This document shows, in pieces, positions 1 to 6,481 of a stretch of DNA of 12,924 nt. The DNA is from Elusimicrobia bacterium CG08_land_8_20_14_0_20_59_10 (GTDB taxonomy: Bacteria; Elusimicrobiota; Elusimicrobia; Elusimicrobiales; UBA9959): NCBI GenBank assembly GCA_002779045.1, contig PEXO01000012.1, positions 6,621 through 19,544 on the forward strand, read 5' to 3'. A program made the translations under genes and the position numbers. The notes below the pieces were generated by a model. It ran no database searches, had not been told where the DNA came from, and was given only the letters and a program-made list of their open reading frames with translations. The number at the start of each line of letters is the position of its first letter. The stretch's first letter is position 1.

Positions 1-399
1 CGCCAGGTCCCTGCGGAATACTTCCACCGGACCCGCGGCTTCTCCTTTCAGGTCCCCTTTGCGGAAAACACCAACGCGCCCGTGGTTGTTCAGGAACGCT
101 TCAAGGAAGACCTTGCGGGTAAGCAGGTCGGGCATGATAAGGTTCGCGGAGGTTATCTCGAAACTGAGCGGGAAGACGGGGTTAATTATCTTCTTGACGG
201 CTACGGGTACGCCACCGCTGTTCTTTGCCATTACCAGCAGAGTGCTGTTGACGGGGAGATAAGAGGCGTTCAGCGCTTCGTCCATAGTTATCGTGCCGCC
301 AACCCGGAAAAAATAACGCAGCGCGGCCGGGTAGGTGAACCGCCACAGCGCCAGCGCGCAGGCGGCGGCCGCCAGCAGCCAGAGGGTCTTTTTCAGCAT
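1..399 (-). CDS. Membrane-anchored CcmI/CycH C-terminal-like domain protein (partial, C-terminus off window)
   Basis: The reading frame is open from an ATG at 399 to the window edge (133 codons seen, no stop). The N-terminus has two lysines (residues 3-4) and then a hydrophobic segment (about residues 5-20), a signal anchor or uncleaved signal peptide. Residues about 33-130 resemble the extracytoplasmic C-terminal domain of CcmI/CycH, the apocytochrome c chaperone of the Ccm haem-ligation system: a GTITMDEAL-like opening strand, STLLVMAKN, GVPVAVKKI, PLSFEI, then GDLKGEA where family members typically have GDLQG. This pattern match is from memory of the family, not an alignment. In classical CcmI the domain follows TPR repeats; here it comes directly after the membrane helix, so this is a stand-alone version or a divergent lipoprotein-like protein. 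A weak AGGA lies about 10 bases upstream of the start. It is transcribed divergently from everything else and is probably functionally separate from the polysaccharide cluster. Confidence 0.72.
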   Translation of the reverse strand, partial: MLKKTLWLLAAAACALALWRFTYPAALRYFFRVGGTITMDEALNASYLPVNSTLLVMAKNSGGVPVAVKKIINPVFPLSFEITSANLIMPDLLTRKVFLEAFLNNHGRVGVFRKGDLKGEAAGPVEVFRRDLA

Positions 400-562
400 T
401 CATGTAAATCCTATAAAATCTGCCGCTCCGGAAAAAGTCTTTTCTTGGCGGCGCGGTTTTCACCGTACGCAACAATCTGTTCATAATCATTTAATATTCC
501 CTTTATTGACTTGGGTCCGGGGGTGTATTACACTTGATATATAGTGTTTTCGAGGACAAAAT
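400..562. other. Divergent intergenic region
   Basis: This 163-base non-coding gap separates the minus-strand cytochrome-biogenesis-like gene from the plus-strand coiled-coil operon. The right part (about 483-550) is clearly more A/T-rich than the flanking genes and carries the promoter candidate for the rightward operon. I see no convincing promoter for the leftward gene, no RNA gene and no intrinsic terminator here. Confidence 0.7.
506..534 (+). promoter_or_regulatory. Candidate sigma70 promoter for the coiled-coil operon
   Basis: TTGACT at 506-511 is a near-consensus -35 box. TACACT at 529-534 is a fair -10 box (T, A, A and the final T match) after a 17-base spacer. Transcription would begin near 541, giving a leader of about 22 bases that includes the GAGGA ribosome binding site at 552-556. 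An alternative -10 within TATATA (538-543) has poor spacing. Confidence 0.5.
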
Positions 563-3500
563 ATGGCAAACGAATATGGCGAGATAGAGCAGCTGGTCAA
601 CGATGTCACCAGTCTTGACACGGCCCGCATGACCCTGCGCTGGGCGCTGGAGCGGCTCAATACCATCGAGAAAGAGAAGACCGACCTCAAGAAGAACCTG
701 GCCCTGGCCGAGGAAACCTCGCGCAGTCTGCAGCTCAAAGAGGCCACGCTGAGGGACGCCGTGGAGTCCCGTTCGAAAACGCTGGAGGAAAAAGAGGATT
801 TTTACACCAAGCTGGAAGCCACCATGTCCCTGCTGGGGGAAGGCAAGCTGGATATACAGCAGCTGCTTAAGAAAGAAGCCAAGCTCGACAGTCTGCGCAA
901 AAGCCTGGAGAACGAGTACCAGGAGAAATTCGAGGAGCTGGATCATAACCAGCGCGCGGTGATAGAGCGCTGGAACTCCCGGCTGCTGGAGACGGAGAGC
1001 CAGTATGCCGGCCGGCTGGCCGAGGCCCAGGTAAAGTACGACAGTCTCCGCGCCGGGCTTGAAACCGATTACCAGTCGCGCATAACCGCTTTACAGGCCT
1101 CTTTCCGCTCCAAGGAGACCGGGCTTAACTCAAGGATAGCCGCGCTGGAAGCCTCCACCTGTGAAAAGGACGGCAGGCTGGAGAGCCGCCGCGCCGAACT
1201 GGAAACGCAGTGCCTTTCCCAGAAGCGCGAAGCGGAGGAGAATTACCGCAAACTCAAAAATATGCTGGAAGCCGGCTTCGAAGCGAAGCTCCGCTCGGCC
1301 GATTCCGACCATGAAGCGCAGGTGCTGTCGCTGGAGAATTCCTGGAAGACCGAACGCTCCAGGCTCCTTGAGGAGCAGCGGGTGCGCGACGAGCAGTTCC
1401 AGACCGCGCAGGCGCGTATTAAGGAGATAGAAAATAATTTCGCGTCCCAGCAGGAGGCCCATCATGCGGAGCTCCTGAAGCTGATCTCGGAGCAGGAAAG
1501 CGCTTTCCGCGCGCGGCTGGCCGAGCTGGAAAAGGAAAAGGCCGCCAAAGAGGAAATGGTGAGGGAACTTTCCTCAAAATTGGAAAAACGGGCTTCCGGC
1601 TGGGAAAAAGAGAAGGCGCAGCTCGAGGCCGAGTTCGGCCGCCGGCTGGCCGACGCGGACCGCGCGGCCGGCGAAAGGGTTTTACTGGCCGAACGCGAGT
1701 ACGCGGACAAAAAAACCGAACTTACGGCGGCCCTGGCCGCCGGCCGCGCCGAATTCGAGCGCGAGTTCCAAACGCGCCTGGATACCGAGCGCCGCGCGCT
1801 GGCCGCTGAAAAAGAGCGGCTGGCCGAAGAAAGGAAGTTCCGCGAGGCCGCCCTGGCGGACGCCGCGCAGAACGTCAAGAAGCTCGAGACCATGCTCGCC
1901 TCCTCCCGCGAGGAGCATCATAAAGAGCTGATGGAGAAGATCCGCTCCGGGGAGGCGGCCTTCCGCGAAAAGCTGTCAGGGTTCGAAGCGGAGAAGCTGT
2001 CTTATAATGAGACTATAAATACGCTTACCGATGAGCTGCGCAACCGGGACGCGGTCCTGCTGGAAGAAAAAGAAAAGATAGCGGCGGAATTCGACGCCAA
2101 GGCGGCCATTTACGAGACCCGCCTGGCCGCGCTGGAAGCCTCCTTCGGGGAAAGGCGCCGTGATTACGAGGACAAGCTGGCCGCGCTGTCGGTCAAGCTG
2201 GAGGAAGCCGCCAAGGCCTCCGCGCTGGAAAGGGAGAATTTCAAGAACGAGCTGGCCAGGATCTCCGCCGAAAGCGGCGCCCTGTCCGAAGCGCGCGCCG
2301 CCGCCATCCGCGCGGAGTATGAGGCCCGCAAGGCGGAGCTGGAAAAGGAATTCGAGGTCCGCTACGGCGACCGGGTGAAAGCGCTGGAGCTGGAGAAGTC
2401 CCGCGTCAACGAAGCGCTGGCCGAGCGGGAAAGCCAGCTCAATGCTTCCTACGCTAAGGCCGCGGAACTGGACGCCGCGCTTGCCGGCCTGCGCCGCGCC
2501 GCCGCCGAGGAGAAGGTGGCCATGACGCGCGGGCATTCCGAGGAAATGCGCAATGCCATGAAGCAGCTGGAGGAGGACGCCAAATTCCGCGAGAACGAGC
2601 TCTGCTCGACCGTCAGTGTGCTGCGCGAAGAGCTGGCCGAGCGCGACAGGCTGCTGGCCAAAGAACGCGAAAAACTGGTGGACGAACTGGCGCAGGCTTC
2701 CGTGGACGCCCATGCCCGGTCCGAGGAAAGAGCCGCTTCCGTTCGTTCCGAGTACGAGGGCCGGCTGGCCGCGCTGGAAGCCGCCGCCGAGGAGCGGGCG
2801 GCGGGGCTGAAGGCGGTCCTGGCCGATAAAGAAGCGCTTCTGGAAAAAGCCTCCGCCGACCGCGCCGCCGCGGAGAGCGCGCTGAAAACGGCCTTCGAAG
2901 GCGAGAGGGCCGGCTGGCTGGAAGAAAAAGAGGGGATCGTTTCCGGTCTGGAAGGCAAAGCCGCGCAGCTCGAGGCCGCGCATGCCGCCCGCGCGGAGGC
3001 GCTGGAGGCGGAATATGCCGGGCGCAGGGAGTGCCTGGAAAAGGAAAATTCCGAACGCGCCGCTTCCCTGCACGACGAGGCCGTAGAAAAAATAGAGTTC
3101 GAGCGCCGGAACTGGCATGCGGAGCGCTCCCGCTTCGAGAACCTGCTGGCCGAAGCTTCCGGGAATTTCCGCGGCGCGCAGAAGGAGATAGAGGAACTTA
3201 ATTCCGGGCTGCGCAAAGCGGCCGAAGAGAATTCCGCGCGGGAGACGCGTTTTAACCGTGAACTGATGGAAGCCCGCGCGAATTACGAGAAGGAAGTCTC
3301 TTTCCGGGTTTCCGACGCAGTGTCGGTGCAGACCGCCAGCCTGCTGGCGGCCCTTGAGGCCGCCAAAGCCAGGAACACGGAGCTGGCCGACCTTGCCGCG
3401 GAGAACGAGAACATAATACGCGCTTTGAAGGCGGATACCGCGGAGATGCGCCGTGACTTCGAAGAGCGCCTGCGCAGCGCGGATTCCGAAGCCGTCGCGG

Positions 3501-4495
3501 CCCGCCGCGCCGAACTTGAGGAGATATACAGCCGCAAGAGCGCGCGGCTCGAGGAGAAATTCGCCGTTCTTAAGAAGGAACTGGAAGCTGGCTTCCAGGC
3601 CCGTCGCGAAGAGGCGGCCGGCACTTTCGTGGTGAAGAACGAACGGCTTGAAGATGAAGTCAATAGCCTTAAAGAGGAACTGGAGAAATTCCGCGCCTCC
3701 GAGGAGGCCGCCAATAAACGCACGGCCGGGATCTTCTCGGAAATGGTAGCGGCCGGGGAAGCGGCGCAGCTGGAAAAAATAAAGCTGCAGAAAGAACATG
3801 CCGCGGAACTGAAGAACGTCATAGACGAGACCGTCAGCCGCATAACCGAAAGCGCGGAGGAGAAGATGCGCTTTACGCAGATGGAACTGATGAAGACGCA
3901 GGAAAGCAGTAAGGACGAGCTGCAGCTGCTGGAGGAAGGCTTTCTTGCCGAGAAGGAAAGGATGCTGGAGGAACTGTCCCGCCGCGATAAATACATAGAA
4001 GATTCCGACATGAAGATACAAGGACTGGAGCTGGACATAATGAAATACCGGCAGAACGCCTCCGGCGAACTGGCACAGCAGATAGCCGGGCAGGACGAGC
4101 GTTTCAGGGAGATAGTGGGCCAGGAGAAAGCGCGCCGCGATCTGCGCGAGAGGGCGTTTGAAGCGGAGATCGAGGCAATTAAATCCGCCGGAGAGGGCCG
4201 CGTTAAACGGCTTGAGGACCTCCTGTCCGCTAAGGAAAAGCTGATGGCCGAGCAGGACGGCGTTTACCGGCGCAAACAGCTGGAGCTGGACGCCATGCAT
4301 TCGGAGATGAACCTGCGCGTCAATAAGTTCAACGAGGAGCTTTTTGAGCAGAAACAGGCGCTGGGCGAAAAGGAAAAGGCGCTGAACGAATACCGTCTGA
4401 AGCTCGAGAAGGACTACACGGCCAGGGCCGCGGAGCTGGAAAAGATGAAAGGCGAACTGAGCCGCGCCATAACGGAATACAAGAACAGGGAATAG
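563..4495 (+). CDS. Giant proline-free coiled-coil protein (1310 aa), unrecognised family
   Basis: The start is well supported: GAGGA at 552-556 sits six bases before the ATG. The protein has no signal peptide, no membrane segment and no enzymatic motif that I can see, so it should be cytoplasmic. From about residue 30 to the end it is almost pure Glu/Lys/Arg/Ala/Leu with heptad-like hydrophobic spacing. There is no proline in all 1310 residues, and few cysteines or tryptophans. If it is one continuous coiled coil at about 0.15 nm per residue, the rod would approach 190-195 nm. Internal repeats are visible: residues 261-358 align without gaps to 413-510, and part recurs at 851-878. An octad like RLAALEAS recurs near 191, 520 and 734. 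It leads a tightly packed set with a second coiled-coil gene and a membrane-hairpin gene, then polysaccharide export genes. A scaffold or filament role is inference; SMC-like ATPase heads are absent. Coiled-coil composition makes database hits to myosin-like or SMC proteins uninformative. Confidence 0.9.
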   Translation: MANEYGEIEQLVNDVTSLDTARMTLRWALERLNTIEKEKTDLKKNLALAEETSRSLQLKEATLRDAVESRSKTLEEKEDFYTKLEATMSLLGEGKLDIQQLLKKEAKLDSLRKSLENEYQEKFEELDHNQRAVIERWNSRLLETESQYAGRLAEAQVKYDSLRAGLETDYQSRITALQASFRSKETGLNSRIAALEASTCEKDGRLESRRAELETQCLSQKREAEENYRKLKNMLEAGFEAKLRSADSDHEAQVLSLENSWKTERSRLLEEQRVRDEQFQTAQARIKEIENNFASQQEAHHAELLKLISEQESAFRARLAELEKEKAAKEEMVRELSSKLEKRASGWEKEKAQLEAEFGRRLADADRAAGERVLLAEREYADKKTELTAALAAGRAEFEREFQTRLDTERRALAAEKERLAEERKFREAALADAAQNVKKLETMLASSREEHHKELMEKIRSGEAAFREKLSGFEAEKLSYNETINTLTDELRNRDAVLLEEKEKIAAEFDAKAAIYETRLAALEASFGERRRDYEDKLAALSVKLEEAAKASALERENFKNELARISAESGALSEARAAAIRAEYEARKAELEKEFEVRYGDRVKALELEKSRVNEALAERESQLNASYAKAAELDAALAGLRRAAAEEKVAMTRGHSEEMRNAMKQLEEDAKFRENELCSTVSVLREELAERDRLLAKEREKLVDELAQASVDAHARSEERAASVRSEYEGRLAALEAAAEERAAGLKAVLADKEALLEKASADRAAAESALKTAFEGERAGWLEEKEGIVSGLEGKAAQLEAAHAARAEALEAEYAGRRECLEKENSERAASLHDEAVEKIEFERRNWHAERSRFENLLAEASGNFRGAQKEIEELNSGLRKAAEENSARETRFNRELMEARANYEKEVSFRVSDAVSVQTASLLAALEAAKARNTELADLAAENENIIRALKADTAEMRRDFEERLRSADSEAVAARRAELEEIYSRKSARLEEKFAVLKKELEAGFQARREEAAGTFVVKNERLEDEVNSLKEELEKFRASEEAANKRTAGIFSEMVAAGEAAQLEKIKLQKEHAAELKNVIDETVSRITESAEEKMRFTQMELMKTQESSKDELQLLEEGFLAEKERMLEELSRRDKYIEDSDMKIQGLELDIMKYRQNASGELAQQIAGQDERFREIVGQEKARRDLRERAFEAEIEAIKSAGEGRVKRLEDLLSAKEKLMAEQDGVYRRKQLELDAMHSEMNLRVNKFNEELFEQKQALGEKEKALNEYRLKLEKDYTARAAELEKMKGELSRAITEYKNRE
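1343..1636 (+). repeat. Coding repeat copy A (residues 261-358 of the giant coiled-coil protein)
   Basis: This segment aligns without gaps, at an offset of 152 residues, to copy B (residues 413-510). Over the core (286-358 against 438-510) I count 27 identities in 73 positions. Shared landmarks are ASxxExHHxEL, EAAFRxxL-like and the closing AEF. The offset is not a multiple of seven, so the match is not merely heptad periodicity. Confidence 0.6.
1799..2092 (+). repeat. Coding repeat copy B (residues 413-510 of the giant coiled-coil protein)
   Basis: This is the partner of the copy at residues 261-358. It keeps the His-His pair (452-453), the AFR motif (466-468) and the terminal AEF (508-510). 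DNA identity is not obviously high, so the duplication appears old. Confidence 0.6.
3113..3196 (+). repeat. Short third repeat copy (residues 851-878 of the giant coiled-coil protein)
   Basis: WHAERSR at residue 851 matches WKTERSR at residue 261. AQKEIEE at 872 matches AQARIKE at 282 in the same register (offset 590, no gap). Similarity fades after about residue 880, so this may be a decayed or partial copy. Confidence 0.4.
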
Positions 4496-4507
4496 CCGGG
4501 GACTTAT

Positions 4508-5236
4508 ATGGAAAAAGGACGCGACATACAATGCGTGCCGGCAGAAATGCTGGCGCGCCTGAAAGCCCTGGCTGAACGCCTCTGGGCCGACAATAACCCT
4601 TCCTCGGTGCATCTTACGGCCTTGCTGGAGGAGTTCGAACCGGATATGAAGGCGCTGGGACAGATCGTGAAGGAATATGAGACCGAGTTCTCCAGCCGCC
4701 TCTCCTCGAAAGAAGGAGAATTCACCAGGAAAGAGGAGCGCCTGAAGGAAAAAATACAGACGCTTAACTCCCGTCTTTCCGCCCTGGAGAGCGAGCACGC
4801 CTCCGGAGCGAAGAAAACGGAGGAGCTTAAAAAAGCGTTTAAGGACACCGAAGTCCATCTTGGGGAGGTGCGGGCCGGGGCTATGGAGACGGAGCGCGAG
4901 ATGAACCTTAAATACGTCTCCAAGATGCAGGAACTGTATGACCGGGTGAACAAAAAAGAGCAGGAAATGCTCTCGGACTGGGAGGAGAAGAACAGAACAC
5001 TGGAGAACAGGCTGCAGGCTCTGGACGGGGACCATGCCGAAAGGATGAGGCAGTTGAAGTTCAGGGAAAAAGCGCTGGGAGAGGATGCGCGGGCCCGGAA
5101 AGCGGAGCTGATAAGGACTTTTGACCGGATACGCGAGGACCTGGACGCCAGGGAGCGGTCGGTGGCCGCGCGCGAACGCGCGCTGGCGTACTGGAAAAAA
5201 ACCGGTTCCGGCGAGACCGGCAAGGGGGAGCAATGA
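4508..5236 (+). CDS. Second coiled-coil protein (242 aa), unrecognised family
   Basis: The gene begins 12 bases after the previous stop, with GGGGA (4498-4502) five bases before the ATG. The first 45 or so residues look like a small folded or capping region: they hold the only three prolines (11, 31, 45), one cysteine and a tryptophan. From residue 46 on the protein is proline-free, charged and heptad-like, ending in a Lys/Gly-rich tail with a Trp at 229. There is no signal peptide or membrane segment. Its composition and short motifs (an SRLSALES-like octad near 88, WEEK near 158) resemble the larger coiled-coil protein just upstream, and it lies in the same reading frame, separated by one TAG and four sense codons. 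Its stop overlaps the next start (ATGA), which suggests coupled translation. A role as partner or adaptor of the large coiled-coil protein is inference; I do not recognise the family. Confidence 0.88.
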   Translation: MEKGRDIQCVPAEMLARLKALAERLWADNNPSSVHLTALLEEFEPDMKALGQIVKEYETEFSSRLSSKEGEFTRKEERLKEKIQTLNSRLSALESEHASGAKKTEELKKAFKDTEVHLGEVRAGAMETEREMNLKYVSKMQELYDRVNKKEQEMLSDWEEKNRTLENRLQALDGDHAERMRQLKFREKALGEDARARKAELIRTFDRIREDLDARERSVAARERALAYWKKTGSGETGKGEQ

Positions 5237-5751
5237 GCGGGACCGAGGACCTCAGGAACCTGCTGGACCGGCTCAAGGACGAAGTCGGTCCGGTGTCCGA
5301 CGCTGCGCCGCGGCCCGCGCGCCGGCCGGCCGGGGAATTTTACAGGGAGCGGGAGCGCGATGCGCAGGCCCGTCCGCGCGCGGCCGGGTCTTCTCTCCCG
5401 GCCAGGTACGAGTTCAGGCGCGAAGAGCCGGAGTCCCGGCCTTCCGGCGGGCAGGCCTGGGCGGAGAACAAGGAGGTTATGCTTTTCGGAGCGCTTACGT
5501 CGCTAATAGCGGCGCTCGGCGGGATACTCGGCGGGGTGGATTACCTTGTTTATATAGGCGCTGCGGGCTTTACGCTTTTTTCCCTGGTCACGCTTCTGTC
5601 CCTGGCTGGTTATTATCTTAACTCGCTGCGGCGGACTCCGGGCGCTTCCGGCATAAGCGAAAGGGGTGACACGCTTTCAAAAAGGGCAGAAACCATCAGC
5701 CCGCGCGGAGGGTCGCCGGGCCGGGAACAAGGCGGAGAGAAACTGAGGTAA
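5233..5751 (+). CDS. Small two-helix membrane-hairpin protein with disordered tails (172 aa), unrecognised
   Basis: The ATG overlaps the preceding stop as ATGA, and a purine-rich GGGGGAG (5224-5230) lies just upstream. Residues 1-80 are charged and rich in Arg and Pro, probably a disordered cytoplasmic tail starting with a short amphipathic helix (about residues 5-17). Two hydrophobic segments, about 82-100 (Gly-rich, LGGILGG) and about 104-128, form a tight hairpin with almost no loop. The Arg-flanked C-terminal tail (129-172) is again low-complexity and positively charged. By the positive-inside rule both tails are cytoplasmic. Together with two cytoplasmic coiled-coil proteins encoded immediately upstream, this suggests an inner-membrane anchor that binds them, but that is inference from order only. 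No named domain is recognised. Confidence 0.82.
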   Translation: MSGTEDLRNLLDRLKDEVGPVSDAAPRPARRPAGEFYRERERDAQARPRAAGSSLPARYEFRREEPESRPSGGQAWAENKEVMLFGALTSLIAALGGILGGVDYLVYIGAAGFTLFSLVTLLSLAGYYLNSLRRTPGASGISERGDTLSKRAETISPRGGSPGREQGGEKLR

Positions 5752-5777
5752 CCGACGCCGTATGTCCGCTAAATATA

Positions 5778-5783
5778 TATAAT
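5778..5783 (+). promoter_or_regulatory. Perfect -10 hexamer just upstream of the wza-like gene
   Basis: TATAAT lies in an A/T stretch (5771-5793) within otherwise GC-rich DNA. It ends 11 bases before the ATG at 5795, so the predicted transcript would have only about 4-6 bases of leader. No Shine-Dalgarno sequence is visible in that gap. No clear -35 box is found at 16-18 bases. It would separate the polysaccharide genes transcriptionally from the coiled-coil genes. Confidence 0.4.
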
Positions 5784-5794
5784 TAACAAATATC

Positions 5795-6478
5795 ATGAAA
5801 ACAACGGCATTTGCACTGTCAATTCTTCTCGTTCTTAATTCCATTCCGGTCTTCAGCCTTGAACTGCCGGATTCCGATAAGGAATATTTCATCGCCGCGG
5901 GCGACGTGGTGAATATAAATGTTTTTCCCGCCGGGGAATTCTCCCGGGAGGTCACCGTGCAGCCGGACGGCAATATCGAGCTGCCGCTGCTGGGCGCTAT
6001 AAAGGCGCAGGGCTTCCGGGCGGAAGAGCTTGAGAAGGCGCTTGTCGCCAGGTTCTCCAGATATGTCTCCAACCCGAAAATAACAGTCAGTGTGCGCAAG
6101 TTCTCTTCCAGCCGCGTGGCCGTGATAGGGCAGATAGGGAGCCCCGGCTATTACGAGTACCGCGAAGGGATGCGCCTGCTGGACCTGGTGGCGCAGGCCG
6201 GCGGTACCCAGGATTATGCGCAGGGCGGCAAGGTGCGCATCTTCAGAAATACAAAAGGCCCGGACAACAGCGTCTCCCAGGAAGTGGTCAGGGCCGACCT
6301 CAAGGCCGTCTATAACGGCAAGCTCGACAAGAATATACAGCTTTTGAGCGGCGATATAGTCTATATCCCCCGCAAGCCTTATTCCACCGCGGCGAAATGG
6401 ATCACGGACAACTTCGTCCCCTGGGCCACGCTGTTTACTTTCGTGGTGACGGCGTCGATAGTGGCAAAAAAGAACTAA
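5795..6478 (+). CDS. Wza-type polysaccharide export protein (OPX), short single-SLBB form
   Basis: This is an outer-membrane/periplasmic polysaccharide export protein, the channel-side partner of the Wzc-like protein encoded next. An N-terminal signal peptide (about residues 1-21) is followed by a Poly_export domain (about 28-100), with YFIAAGDVVNINVF and VTVQPDGNIELPLLG as in Wza. One SLBB-type domain follows (about 106-192; VAVIGQIGSPGYYEY, then LLSGDIVYIPRK at the end). A hydrophobic C-terminal helix (about 208-224) closes the protein. At 227 residues it is much shorter than E. coli Wza (about 380), which has more SLBB-like repeats. It contains no cysteine, so it cannot be a Wza-style lipoprotein. 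The C-terminal helix could correspond to the Wza membrane-spanning helix or could anchor it elsewhere. The start lacks a Shine-Dalgarno sequence but is fixed by the signal peptide. Confidence 0.92.
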   Translation: MKTTAFALSILLVLNSIPVFSLELPDSDKEYFIAAGDVVNINVFPAGEFSREVTVQPDGNIELPLLGAIKAQGFRAEELEKALVARFSRYVSNPKITVSVRKFSSSRVAVIGQIGSPGYYEYREGMRLLDLVAQAGGTQDYAQGGKVRIFRNTKGPDNSVSQEVVRADLKAVYNGKLDKNIQLLSGDIVYIPRKPYSTAAKWITDNFVPWATLFTFVVTASIVAKKN

Positions 6479-6481
6479 GCG

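Noticed and set aside
59..490. Several overlapping plus- and minus-strand open frames at the left edge
   Set aside because: They are in other frames of, or antisense to, the CcmI-like minus-strand gene, whose translation matches a known domain.
1462..3216. Serine-rich minus-strand open frames inside the giant coiled-coil gene
   Set aside because: Low-complexity Ser/Ala/Arg translations are shadows of the Glu/Ala/Lys-rich sense strand; no start signal or domain is seen.
563..4495. Similarity of the giant protein to SMC/myosin/Rad50-type proteins
   Set aside because: There is no Walker A, signature or hinge domain; resemblance is only coiled-coil composition.
1976..5233. A 1085-codon open frame on the minus strand across both coiled-coil genes
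   Set aside because: It is exactly codon-aligned antisense to both genes, so it stays open only because TTA, CTA and TCA codons are absent from their sense frame in that span. It ends at the TCA of Ser472. Its Leu/Phe/Gln-rich translation is the mirror of Glu/Lys/Leu codons and it has no recognisable domain.
5121..5621. A plus-strand 166-codon frame overlapping two genes
   Set aside because: It overlaps the 242-aa and 172-aa genes in another frame, has no domain, and the real genes have start signals and ATGA coupling.
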